NCBI GenBank assembly: GCA_963846165.1
Contig: CAWJUU010000009.1
Location: forward strand, 186,001 to 250,000
From: WHSW01 sp963846165
GTDB lineage: Bacteria > Actinomycetota > Thermoleophilia > Solirubrobacterales > 70-9
DNA: 64,000 bases
Reading direction: 5' to 3'
A program made the position numbers and the translations under genes. Of this stretch, positions 15,305 through 23,639 are shown piece after piece. Every line of letters begins with the position of its first letter. Position 1 is the stretch's first letter. The notes beneath the pieces are model-generated. The model was given only the letters and a program-made list of their open reading frames with translations, had not been told where the DNA came from and ran no database searches.

Positions 15305-15591
15305 ATGTCGGCGACGCTGCATATCGAACATCCGATCAGTGACCTCCAGACTTGGCTGGGTGCCTTCACGCGATTCGAGGAGGCGCGCAAGAAGGCCGGG
15401 GTACGCGCACAGCGCGTCCGCCGGCCAGTCGATGACGACAAGTACATCTACGTCACGCTGGACTTCGACAGCGTCGAAGAAGCGACAGCCTTCAAGCACT
15501 TTCTCGAGACGACCGTCTGGGCCTCCTCGGAGGCCTCCCCGCGCTCGACGGTACCCCGACGGCCAGGGTCCTCACTGAGGTGAGCACGTAG
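15305..15591 (+). CDS. Small alpha/beta-barrel-like protein, C-terminus frameshifted
   Basis: From the ATG at 15305: MSATLHIEHPISDLQTWLG, ARKKAGVRAQRVRRPVDDD, YIYVTLDFDSVEEATAFKHF and LETTVWASSEASP. This is a small ferredoxin-like dimeric-barrel pattern seen as a hypothetical protein in Actinomycetota. After ASP the frame turns to Arg/Pro-rich sequence, but one base later it reads LDGTPTARVLTEVST with a stop at 15589-15591, the expected family ending. One base is therefore probably missing near 15541 (CCGCGCTC for CCGGCGCTC). Function unknown. Confidence 0.65.
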
Positions 15592-15672
15592 GCGCGCGCG
15601 ACAGCGGGTCGCCCGCTTCCCCTGCAAAGTGGAGGCCTCGGCCGTCGCACCGCTCGAGCCCGACTGAGAGGG

Positions 15673-16302
15673 CTAGGGCTCCGCGAGGGTCCAGTCGAAC
15701 TTGCCGTAGCGGACTCGCTTTGGACCGCCCTCTCGTACCCAGGCGCCGTCGTCGGCGTCGAGGTGTCGGGCCGCGAACTCGAGTGCCGCGCCGCGGTCGC
15801 CGAAATCCGGGCTGTAGAGGCGCATCAGGTACGGGAGCGTGATCCGCTCGGCGTCACGGTCGATCGCTGTCTCGGCCCGCATGTATGCGCTCGTCGTTGC
15901 TTCGAGCTCCGCGTCGAGGCCGGCGGCGCTGTAGCGGCGGATCGGCGGGCATGAGACCGCGCCGCAGTTGAGCGCGAAGTGAACCCGCGGGTCGAGCCGC
16001 GACGGCATCGCCTGCCGGCGCGGATCGTCGTTGCGCAGGACGCGCCGCGCCGCGTACGGCGGGCGCGCGTTGCGCCGCAGGATGCCGTGCTCGATCACGT
16101 CGAGCGAGTACTCGCGCTCGCCCACCCGGCAGGAGACCGACCGGAACATACGCCTGTGTCGGAGCACCGACCCGGTGCGAGGGTTGCGTTTGAGCTCCTC
16201 GAGCAGGAGCGCGTTGTAGGCGCTGATCCAGAACGCGATCCGGGCGTCGTCGCCGCCGAGCGCCAACGGATCCACCCGGGCGAGCGCGCCGAGATCGCTC
16301 AA
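15673..16302 (-). CDS. DUF547 family protein
   Basis: A 209-residue protein with the DUF547 pattern: RIAFWISAYNALLLEEL, REYSLDVIEHGILR, RVHFALNCGAVSCPPIR and a distal YSAAGLDAELEATTSAYM. The domain is found alone or at the end of glutaredoxin-type proteins in many organisms; its role is unknown, though the His and Cys pattern is reminiscent of a transglutaminase/protease-like pocket. No signal peptide is visible from the chosen start. Its ATG overlaps the dut stop by four bases, so the two are coupled. Confidence 0.85.
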   Translation of the reverse strand: MSDLGALARVDPLALGGDDARIAFWISAYNALLLEELKRNPRTGSVLRHRRMFRSVSCRVGEREYSLDVIEHGILRRNARPPYAARRVLRNDDPRRQAMPSRLDPRVHFALNCGAVSCPPIRRYSAAGLDAELEATTSAYMRAETAIDRDAERITLPYLMRLYSPDFGDRGAALEFAARHLDADDGAWVREGGPKRVRYGKFDWTLAEP

Positions 16303-16733
16303 CTTCCCGAGGAGCCGAAGCCCGCGACGCCGCGCTCGGTGGCCGAGAGCTCGGCAACCTCGACCGGGTCGGCCTCGATGAAGGGCGTCAGCAGGAGCTG
16401 GGCGATCCGGTCGCCTGGCTCGACCTCGAACGGCGCGTCGGGGTCGGTGTTGAGCAGAAGGACGCGCAGCTCGCCGCGGTAGCCGGAGTCGATCAGGCCG
16501 GGGGCGTTGACGAGCGTGATCCCATGGCGGGCCGAGAGCCCCGAGCGCGGCAGGACGAGGCCCGCGTGTCCGGGCGGGATCTCGGCCGCGAGGCCGGTGC
16601 CGACGCTGGCGCGGCCGCCGGCGGCGGCAATCGTGACCGCCTCGGCAGCGTGCAGATCGAGGCCGGCGTCGTCGGGGTTGGCGCGGGTGGGCAGCTGAGC
16701 GCCCTCGCCGAACAACTTGAAGCGCAGCTCCAA
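16299..16733 (-). CDS. dut: Deoxyuridine 5-prime-triphosphate nucleotidohydrolase (dUTPase)
   Basis: A 144-residue trimeric dUTPase with all five motifs: DDAGLDLHAA (1), LPRSGLSARHG (2), GLIDSGYRGEL with the catalytic Asp (3), PGDRIAQLLL (4) and the glycine-rich C-terminal arm ERGVAGFGSSGS (5). It hydrolyses dUTP to dUMP and diphosphate, protecting DNA from uracil. It directly follows hflX (one base apart) and overlaps the DUF547 gene. Confidence 0.95.
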   Translation of the reverse strand: MELRFKLFGEGAQLPTRANPDDAGLDLHAAEAVTIAAAGGRASVGTGLAAEIPPGHAGLVLPRSGLSARHGITLVNAPGLIDSGYRGELRVLLLNTDPDAPFEVEPGDRIAQLLLTPFIEADPVEVAELSATERGVAGFGSSGS

Positions 16734-18119
16734 CTAGTGGACCTTGCCGGCCGCGTCCGCGCCGTTGACCGAGAACTCCTCGAAGCGGTGTGTCAAAGCT
16801 GCCGGGATCCGCGCCCGCACGAGCACGCCCTCTGCGGTATCGGAGCGGTCGAGGTCGCCGGCGAGCTCGTGCAGCTCCGAGAGGCTGCCGCCCCGTTCGT
16901 AGGGCACCAGCAGCTCGACGTCGCGCAGCGTCGTCTCGAACGTGTCCGCGATTCGGTCGCGGAGCTCGTCGAGCCCCTCCCCGGTCTCGGCGGAGACGCC
17001 GATCGCATCGGGCACGCCGACGAGCAGGTCGTGGCGATCGTCGGCACCGAGCAGATCGAGCTTGTTGAAGGCGAGCAGGCGCGGGCGCTCGCCGGCCCCG
17101 ATCTCCTCGAGCACCGAGTCGACGGCCGCGATCGCCTTGGCACGAGCCGGCGCCGGTTCGGAGGCGTCGACCACGTGCACGATCAGGTCGGCGATCCGGG
17201 TCTCCTCGAGCGTCGCCTTGAACGCCTCGACCAGTTGGTGAGGGAGCTTGCGGATGAAGCCGACCGTGTCCGTGATCAGATAAGGGCGGCCATGGTGCTC
17301 GTAGGCGCGGGTGGTCGGGTCGAGCGTCTCGAACAGCCTCTCCCCCACGCCCACCCCGGCACCGGTAAGTGCGTTCAGCAGCGTCGACTTGCCGGCGTTG
17401 GTGTAGCCGGCGAGCGCCACCGCCGGTGTGTGCGAGGACTCGCGTCGCGAGCGCATCAAGCTGCGGTTGCGCTCGACCCGGGTCAGGCGACGGCGAAGCG
17501 CCGAGATCCGGTCGCGGGCGAGGCGCCGATCGGTCTCGATCTGCGACTCACCGGGCCCCCTGGTGCCGATGCCGCCGTCGATCCGTCCGGCGCCGAGGCG
17601 TTCGAGGTGCGTCCAGAGACCGCGCATGCGGGCGAGGTTGTACTCGAGCTGGGCGAGTTCGACCTGGAGCTTGCCCTCGGCCGAGTGCGCGTGGTCGGCG
17701 AAGATGTCGAGGATGATCGCGGTCCGGTCGATCACCGGGACGTCAAGCGCTTTCTCGAGGTTGCGCTCCTGGCGCGGGACGAGCTCGTCGTCGCAGGCGA
17801 CGAGGTTGGCGCCGTTGCGCTTGATCTCCGCCTTCAGCTGGTCAAGCTTGCCACGGCCGAGGTAGCGGTCGGGGTCGGGCTCGGAGCGAACCTGCACCAG
17901 CTCGCCCGCGGTCGCGACACCCGCGGTGCGCAGCAGCTCCTTCAGCTCCGCCAGCGGGTCGCCGTCGCCCACGGCCTGCGGGCTGACGCCGATCGCGAGC
18001 GCACGCTGGCGCGCGCGTGCGTTGCGCACGCCGGCCTCGGCGCCGTTGCCGGCGGGGTTGGTCGCTCTCGCGTTGCGGGCGTCTGGCACTCGACCAAGTT
18101 TAGGCCGGTCCACGGGCAA
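16734..18119 (-). CDS. hflX: Ribosome-dissociating GTPase HflX
   Basis: A 461-residue protein: N-terminal HflX domain ending in the glycine-rich signature GGIGTRGPGESQ (182-193), helical linker, then a G domain with G1 GYTNAGKST (238-246), G3 DTVGF, G4 NKLD and a C-terminal region of about 80 residues. HflX splits stalled or hibernating ribosomes. The first 40 residues are basic, variable and may not all be translated; the GTG/ATG choice upstream is uncertain. In many Actinomycetota hflX sits beside dapF/miaA; here these are 4 kb away with an epimerase, transporter, RidA and DapL between. Confidence 0.92.
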   Translation of the reverse strand: MPVDRPKLGRVPDARNARATNPAGNGAEAGVRNARARQRALAIGVSPQAVGDGDPLAELKELLRTAGVATAGELVQVRSEPDPDRYLGRGKLDQLKAEIKRNGANLVACDDELVPRQERNLEKALDVPVIDRTAIILDIFADHAHSAEGKLQVELAQLEYNLARMRGLWTHLERLGAGRIDGGIGTRGPGESQIETDRRLARDRISALRRRLTRVERNRSLMRSRRESSHTPAVALAGYTNAGKSTLLNALTGAGVGVGERLFETLDPTTRAYEHHGRPYLITDTVGFIRKLPHQLVEAFKATLEETRIADLIVHVVDASEPAPARAKAIAAVDSVLEEIGAGERPRLLAFNKLDLLGADDRHDLLVGVPDAIGVSAETGEGLDELRDRIADTFETTLRDVELLVPYERGGSLSELHELAGDLDRSDTAEGVLVRARIPAALTHRFEEFSVNGADAAGKVH

Positions 18120-18148
18120 CTCGACGGCGGGATAGTCTGCCCGTCGAG

Positions 18149-19138
18149 ATGAGGGTCTTCCTCACCGGCGGCACCGGCTTCATCGGAGGTCACGTGGCCC
18201 GCAAGCTCCGCGAACGAGGCGACGACGTGCGCGCGCTCGTCCGTGATCTGGGCAAGGGCCGCGCGCTCGAGGAACTCGGCTGCGAGCTGGTCGTCGGCGA
18301 CCTCTCCGACGGCGCCGCGATCACCGCCGGCCTCGAGGGCTGTGATGGGCTGATCCATGGCGCGGCCGTTTACGAGGTCGGAATCCCCGCCAGCGAGCAT
18401 CGGCGCATGTACGAGGCCAACGTGCTCGGCACCGAGCGGGTGCTGGGCGCAGCGCTGGAAGCGAAGACCCCGAAGGTCGTCTACGTCTCGACGGTCGGAG
18501 CCTTCGGCAACACCCACGGCCAGGTCGTCGATGAGACCTACGAGCACCCGGGCAAGGAGTTCACCTCCTACTACGAGCAGACGAAGTACGAGGCGCACCA
18601 GATCGCCAAGCGGCTGATCGCCGATGAGGGCCTGCCCTGCGTGATCATCCAGCCCGGCGGCGTCTACGGCCCCGACGACCACTCGGCGCTCGGCAAGCAG
18701 GTCAACGACTTCCTCGGCGGCAGGATGCCGCTGCTCGTCTTCCCCGACCTGGGGATGAACATGGTCCACGTCGAGGACGTCGCCGACGGCATCCTGCTCG
18801 GCCTCGACCGCGGCACGGCCGGGGAGTCCTATGTGATCGGGGGTCAGATCACGACCATGCGCGAGCTGATCGGCACGGTCGGCCGGGTCGCCGACCGCAA
18901 GCCCCCAAGCCGCGCGATGCCGACCGCGATGCTGAAGGCACTGGCGCCGATCGGCCCAATGGTCGGCAAGCTGATGGGCCAGCCGCCGAACCTGCGCGAG
19001 CTGATCTCCTCGGCCGACGGGGTCACCTTCTGGGCCAAGCACGACAAGGCGATGGCCGAGCTCGGCTACTCGCCCCGCGGGCTCGAGACCGGACTTCGAG
19101 ACATGCTCGAGGCCGAGGGCAAGCTGCCGGCCCCCTAA
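18149..19138 (+). CDS. NAD-dependent epimerase/dehydratase (extended SDR)
   Basis: A 329-residue extended short-chain dehydrogenase. The dinucleotide loop is LTGGTGFIGGHVARKL at the start, the acid region VVGDLSDG, the catalytic Ser/Tyr/Lys set is VSTVGAFG and SYYEQTKYEAHQIAK (Tyr-x-x-x-Lys), followed by IIQPGGVYGPDDH. It resembles hopanoid-associated sugar epimerase HpnA and dihydroflavonol-reductase-type enzymes. Substrate unknown. Start is the ATG at 18149, divergent from hflX across 29 bases. Confidence 0.88.
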   Translation: MRVFLTGGTGFIGGHVARKLRERGDDVRALVRDLGKGRALEELGCELVVGDLSDGAAITAGLEGCDGLIHGAAVYEVGIPASEHRRMYEANVLGTERVLGAALEAKTPKVVYVSTVGAFGNTHGQVVDETYEHPGKEFTSYYEQTKYEAHQIAKRLIADEGLPCVIIQPGGVYGPDDHSALGKQVNDFLGGRMPLLVFPDLGMNMVHVEDVADGILLGLDRGTAGESYVIGGQITTMRELIGTVGRVADRKPPSRAMPTAMLKALAPIGPMVGKLMGQPPNLRELISSADGVTFWAKHDKAMAELGYSPRGLETGLRDMLEAEGKLPAP

Positions 19139-19157
19139 CTCGTCCGCTCACGTGCGG

Positions 19158-19204
19158 TCGAGACTGCGATTTTCCCCGTCTGGCGGGGCAGATTGCACTC
19201 TCGA
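19158..19204. terminator. Hairpin between convergent genes
   Basis: TCGAGACTGCGATTTTCCCCG, a TCTGG loop and CGGGGCAGATTGCACTCTCGA form a long imperfect stem of about 21 positions with four mismatches. It lies between the convergent ends of the epimerase and DMT transporter genes, the place for a bidirectional terminator. There is no clear U-tract on either strand. Confidence 0.45.
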
Positions 19205-19239
19205 CACCGGGCGCGCACCCAGCTGTGGCAGGGTTCGTC

Positions 19240-20097
19240 CTAGACGCCCGCGGGCTTGAGGCGCGGCTGTGGCACCAGCGCCGCGGCGGCGATCACGGCG
19301 GCGAATGCGAGGCCCCTTGCGAGGCCCTCGAGGACGTCGGAGCCGATCGGATCGCCGAAGACCACCACTCCGCCGAGGATCGCGGCGCAGTTGGAGGCGA
19401 CCGAGGCCGTGGCGATCACCGGGATTGCCTCTCCGAGCTGCATCCCGCGCGCGAGCGCGAAGAAGGCGCCGAGCCCCCCGATCACGGCGACCGCCGTCCA
19501 GGGGCTGAGCAGGCCGGTCAGGCCGGCGTCCATGCCCTCGGTGAGGGCCTTGATCGCGACGTTGGAGACACCGATCAGCAGGCCGGATGAGAGGCCGAGG
19601 ATGACGCCGTGGCAGATCGAGCCGCGGCGAAGCGCGCCGGAGGCAAAGAGCGCGCAGCCGGCGCCGATCATCACCGTCTCGAAGGCGACGATGGTGGCGA
19701 TCGAGTAGCCCTCGCTCTCCTGTGCGTGCGGCACTGTGAGCGCCAGGAACGCGAGCCCGGCGGCCGCGAGCCCGAGGCCGGCCCACTCGCGGCCGGTGAG
19801 CGTATGGCCGAAGTAGCGGGTGGCCGGATAGGCGATCAACACCAGCCCGCCGGCGATCACGGCCTGAACGAGCGAGAGCGGCGCAACCGCCATCGCGGCG
19901 ACATGCAGCACCCAGGCGCCGCTGGCGACCGCGAAGCCGATCGTCCACCAGCGCGATTGAAACAGCGCCTTGGCACTCCGCCACGGGCTGCTGAGCCGGA
20001 TCTCTGGCGATTCGCAGGCTCCGCGGTGCTTGCAGAGCATGCCCAGGTTCGCCATCGCGGCGCAGGCGAGCGCGAGCGCTATCCCCAAGGTGGTCAC
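19240..20097 (-). CDS. DMT-superfamily membrane transporter
   Basis: A 285-residue protein with nine to ten hydrophobic helices in the drug/metabolite-transporter layout. It begins ALALACAAMANLGMLCKHRG, a form like the NIPA/EamA-like proteins, and has the mid-protein SLVQAVIAGGLVLIAYPAT and the late LGEAIPVIATASVASNC. Substrate unknown; NIPA relatives carry magnesium, EamA ones metabolites. Start GTG at 20097. About 150 bases of upstream sequence contain a perfect palindrome TCCCGCGGGA at 20151-20160. Confidence 0.78.
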   Translation of the reverse strand: MTTLGIALALACAAMANLGMLCKHRGACESPEIRLSSPWRSAKALFQSRWWTIGFAVASGAWVLHVAAMAVAPLSLVQAVIAGGLVLIAYPATRYFGHTLTGREWAGLGLAAAGLAFLALTVPHAQESEGYSIATIVAFETVMIGAGCALFASGALRRGSICHGVILGLSSGLLIGVSNVAIKALTEGMDAGLTGLLSPWTAVAVIGGLGAFFALARGMQLGEAIPVIATASVASNCAAILGGVVVFGDPIGSDVLEGLARGLAFAAVIAAAALVPQPRLKPAGV

Positions 20098-20150
20098 TGG
20101 TTATCGAATCGGTAAGTGTTAGGAAGGCCTTGAATCTCCCCCCCAACGGT

Positions 20151-20160
20151 TCCCGCGGGA
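20151..20160. promoter_or_regulatory. Palindrome upstream of the DMT transporter
   Basis: TCCCGCGGGA is a perfect 10 base palindrome 54 bases upstream of the transporter start, in a region that is otherwise locally AT-richer (TTACTAACAGATTT at about 20186). It could be a repressor operator, but a 10 base GC palindrome is not rare in this genome's composition. Confidence 0.25.
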
Positions 20161-20245
20161 GAAGCCCTTCCTCTGGATTAGGACTTACTAACAGATTTGC
20201 CGGGCAAAGGTTGCAGTCCTTCCCCGGCTCGTGACGATCGCTACG

Positions 20246-20632
20246 TCAGCCGATCTGCGCCTCGGCCTCGATCTCGACCACCCAGCGCTCGTCCAAAAGC
20301 CCTGCAACCACGACCATCGTCGCCGCCGGAGCGGCGTCGCCGAAGAACTCGCGGTGCACGGCTCCGACGGCGTCGGCGACGCCCGCATCCGTGACGAACA
20401 TTCGCGTCCGCACGATGTCCCTGGGCGCCGCGCCGAGCTCGTCGAGCGCCGCGACGATGATCTCGCAGCAGCGCCGCGCCTGGACGTCTGGATCGGGGTC
20501 GCAGGAGCCGTCCGGCCAGATCGGCGCCGTCCCGGCGACGAGCACCCGGTCGCCGACCCTGATCGCGCGGCTGAAGCCGTAGCGCTCCTCGAACGGCGAG
20601 TGAGATCGCGCGCGGCGACGCCCGTCGACCAT
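20246..20632 (-). CDS. RidA/YjgF family enamine/imine deaminase
   Basis: A 128-residue trimer-forming Rid protein: GFSRAIRVGDRVLVAGTAP, DVQARRCCEIIVAALDELG, the VRTRMFVTDAG motif with the conserved Arg that binds the substrate carboxylate, and the closing VEIEAEAQIG. RidA hydrolyses reactive 2-aminoacrylate and related enamines produced by PLP enzymes. It starts three bases after the stop of the PLP-dependent DapL-like aminotransferase, a sensible pairing. The frame is intact although its neighbour is badly frameshifted. Confidence 0.88.
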   Translation of the reverse strand: MVDGRRRARSHSPFEERYGFSRAIRVGDRVLVAGTAPIWPDGSCDPDPDVQARRCCEIIVAALDELGAAPRDIVRTRMFVTDAGVADAVGAVHREFFGDAAPAATMVVVAGLLDERWVVEIEAEAQIG

Positions 20633-20635
20633 CGC

Positions 20636-21817
20636 TCAGGCGAGGTGCTCGCGCATCCGCTCGACCGCCTCGGCGATGCGCTCGTCGGGCGTCGTCAGCG
20701 AGATCCGGAAGAAGCCCTCGCCGCTGGGCCCGTACATCGAGCCCGGCGAGACGACCACCGCCGCCTCCTCGAGCACCAGCTCGGCGAACGAGGTCGAGGT
20801 GTGGCCCTCGGGGACCGGCGCCCAGACGTAGATCGTCCCCTTCGGCGGCGTCGACCTCGACGCCGATCTCGCGCAGCGCCGCGACGACGAGGTCGCGGCG
20901 GCGCTGCGTAGATCGTCGTTCATCTCGCTCGACCGCGCCGCGCGGGCCGTCGAGCGCCGCGGCGCCGGCGAGCTGCACCGCCTCGAACAGGCCCGAGTCG
21001 ACGTTCGTCTTCAGCCGCCAGTAGGTCTGCGATCGCCGTCGGCGTTGCCGAGGATCGCCGCGCAGCGCCAGCCGGTCATGTTGAAGCCCTTCGAGAGCGA
21101 GAAGACCTCGACCCCGACCTCCTTCGCGCCCGGGCGTGGCGAGGAAGCTCGGCGCGACGTAGCCGTCGTAGGTCGTCTCCGAGTAGGCGTTGTCGTGGAC
21201 GACGAGGATCTCGTGCTCGCGGGCGAAGCTCGACCACGCGCTCGAAGAAGCCCGTCGGGGACGACCGCGCCGGTCGGGTTGTTCGGGTAGTTGAGGAACA
21301 TCAGCCGCGCGCGCTCGAGCGTCGTCGGCTGGCGATCGCGTCGAGGTCGGGCGCGAAGCCGAGCTCGGGCCGCAGCGGCAGCAGCACCGCCTCGGCGCCG
21401 GCGAGGATCGGCCCGCCGGTGTAGACCGGGTAGCCGGGGTCGGAGGCGAGCGCGACGTCGCCGGGGTCGAGGAAGGCGAAGCAGAGGTTGTAGATGCACT
21501 CCTTGGCGCCGATCGCCGGGATCACCTCGGTCTCGGGGTCGATCTCGACCCCGAAGCGGCTCTCGTAGAAGCGCGCGAACGCCTCGCGGAACTCGGCCCG
21601 GCCGCGGTTCGACGGGTACTGGTGCGTCGCCCGGGTCGGCGACCGCCTCCTGCATCGCCTCGACGATGTGCGGGTAGGTCGGCGTGTCGGGGTCGCCGAT
21701 CCCGAGGCTGATCACGTCGATGCCGGCCGCGCGCTTGTCGGCGACCTTGCGCTCGAGCTCGGCGAACATGTAGGGCGGGATCGCCTCGAGCCGCTTGGAG
21801 GGGTCGGTCAATGCCAT
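20636..21817 (-). CDS. dapL: LL-diaminopimelate aminotransferase-like enzyme (multiply frameshifted)
   Basis: Pieces in all three frames join into one fold-type I aminotransferase of about 390 residues: start PSKRLEAIPPYMFAELERKV and DVISLGIGDPDTPTYP, then THQYPSNRGRAEFREA, VIPAIGAKECIYNLCF, LMFLNYPNNPTGAVVPDG, REHEILVVHDNAYSETTYDG, the PLP-lysine block FSLSKGFNMTGWRCA, LKTNVDSGLFEAVQLAGA and finally YVWAPVPEG. LKTNVDSG plus the NPTGA loop fit DapL/DAP-aminotransferase-like enzymes. At least eight one-base breaks (for example near 20848, 21139, 21227, 21250, 21332, 21630) keep the motifs intact, so I read them as sequence errors. It precedes RidA and follows dapF, supporting the diaminopimelate role. 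Confidence 0.78.
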
Positions 21818-21854
21818 CGCGGCGGCTGCGGGCGCTGCGGCTGGAGCGCTCAGC

Positions 21855-22721
21855 CTACCGCGTCAGCAGCTCGGCGAGCGACCGCACCAGCTCCGGCGAG
21901 AGCTCGCCGGCGTAGACCGGCTCGGCCCAGCCGGTCAGGCGTCACGTCGAGCTCGTCGCTGATCTCGACCTCGAGCTCGCCGCCGTCGAGCTCGACCGTG
22001 ATCGGGCTCTGCGGCGCCGCCGAGGAACGCGGCGACCGCGGCGCCGCTGGCGCCGGTGCCCGAGGAGAGCGTCTCCCCCACCCCGCGCTCGAAGATCCGC
22101 GCGCGGACGGTCGACCGCCTCGACGCTGGTGAACGAGACGTTGGTGCGGTTGCGGGAACAGCTCGTGCTCGACTCGATCGCCGGGCCGATCGCTGCCAGG
22201 TCGAGCTCCTCGACCTCGTCGCCGACCTCGATCACGCACTGCGGGTTGCCGATCGCGACGTGCTGGAACGCCCACTCGCGCCCGCGCGAGCGTCGAGCGT
22301 GCCGGTGCCGTCCGCCGGGCCGCCGGGGTAGTCCGGCGAGGTCGGTCGAGGCGCGCCCGATCGCCATCGAGACCGTCGTGCGGCGCCGGTGATCGTCGGC
22401 GTCACCTGGCCCGGCCTTGGTCAGGATCGTGAAGGTGTCGGCCTCGGTCCAGCCGCGCGGCGCGCAGGTAGAGCACCGCCTCGCGGGCGCCGTTGCCCGA
22501 GAGCTCGGCCTCGGAGCCGTCGGGGTTGAAGATCCGCAGCTCGGCGACGATCGGCGGTCGTCGTCGATCCGCGAGAGCAGCAGGATCCCGTCGGAGCCGA
22601 CCCCGAAGTGCGGCTCGCAGATCCGCCGGATCCGCTCCGCGCGTCAGCTCCCACGGGCAGCGCCGTCGGCCTCGACGATCACGTAGTCGTTGCCCAGCGC
22701 CTGCCACTTCTCGAACCGCAT
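21855..22721 (-). CDS. dapF: Diaminopimelate epimerase (multiply frameshifted)
   Basis: The start MRFEKWQALGNDYVIVEADG (22719-22721) is the typical dapF opening; then ELRIFNPDGSEAELSGNGAREA with the first active-site Cys position replaced by Ala in the conserved NGARC pattern as read here, QHVAIGNPQCVIEVGDEV, a stretch around 22070 whose plus-strand reading encodes GERVWSRGSGETLSSGTGA-like sequence with the second Cys region altered, and an end LTGWAEPVYAGELSPELVR before TAG at 21855. It interconverts LL- and meso-diaminopimelate. Frame breaks occur about every 60-100 bases, so individual residues, including the cysteines, cannot be trusted. Neighbouring dapL and miaA support the call. Confidence 0.8.
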
Positions 22722-22732
22722 CGCGGCGCAGC

Positions 22733-23631
22733 CTAGCCGTCGAGCGAGCGGCGACGATCTCGGCCGCGACTTCGGCGTCGGCGCGGCCGCGTGCGGTCGA
22801 TCACGCTCGACCCCGCGCATCCTCCGCATCCAGGTGAGCTGGCGGCGGGCGTAGCGCGCGCTGGGCGCGCTTCATCGCCTCGAGGTCGCCGGCGAGCAGC
22901 TCCTCGAAGCCGATCGCCGCGCGGGCGGTGCGCGAGGCGCCCGCCGCGTCGGCCGCGCGCGACCTCCTCCTCGGCGCCCGCGGCGACCATCGCCTCGACC
23001 CGGGCGTCGATCCGCCGGTCGAGCTCGCGCGCTCGACGTCGAGCCCGACGAGCAGCGTCGGGTGCCGCAGCTCTCGCGGTCCAGAGCCCGTCGCTGGAGG
23101 CATGCGGGGCGATGCCGAGCCGCGTGAGCTCGGTCAGCCTCGCGATCCGCTTGCGGTCGTTCGGGTGGACGCCCGAGGCGAGCTCGGGCGCGAGCTCCGC
23201 GTGCAGGGCCTCCGGCCCGCGCTCGGCGATCTCGCGCTCGACCTGCGCGCGGACCTCGGCCGGCACCGGCGGGCGCAGCTCGAGCTCGGCGAGCGCCGCG
23301 CGCAGGTAGAGGCCGGTGCCGCCGACGACGATCGGCCGGCGGCCCTCGGCGAGCAGCCCGTCGATCTCGGCGATGGGCCAGGTCGGCGAAGCGGCCGGCC
23401 GAGAACTCCTCGTCGACGGCACGAATCCGAGCAGGCGGTGCTCGAGCCGCGCCCGCTCGCTCCGCGCGTCGCCGCGCCGCTGAGGATCTCGAGCCCCTCG
23501 GTAGACCTGGATCGCGTCGCAGGAGACCGCGACCGGGTCCTCGCCCCGCTCGCGCAGCAGCTCGGCGAGCTCGATCGCGACACCCGGTCTTGCCGACCGC
23601 GGTCGGGCCGAAGATCGCGAGGACTCCGCAC
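22733..23631 (-). CDS. miaA: tRNA dimethylallyltransferase MiaA (multiply frameshifted)
   Basis: Recovered pieces: P-loop IFGPTAVGKTGVAIELAEL (at about 23600), the substrate block ISCDAIQVYRGLEILSGAA, LLAEGRRPIVVGGTGLYLRA, LHAELAPELASGVHPNDRKR and a C-terminal region with RAAIGFEELLAGDLEAMKRA and TRRYARRQLTW-like coding in another frame. MiaA transfers a dimethylallyl group to A37 of UNN-decoding tRNAs; MiaB, next upstream, methylthiolates the same base. A GTG at 23631 lies nine bases past the miaB stop. Several one-base breaks split the frame but the family blocks are complete. Confidence 0.8.
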
Positions 23632-23639
23632 GCCGGCGC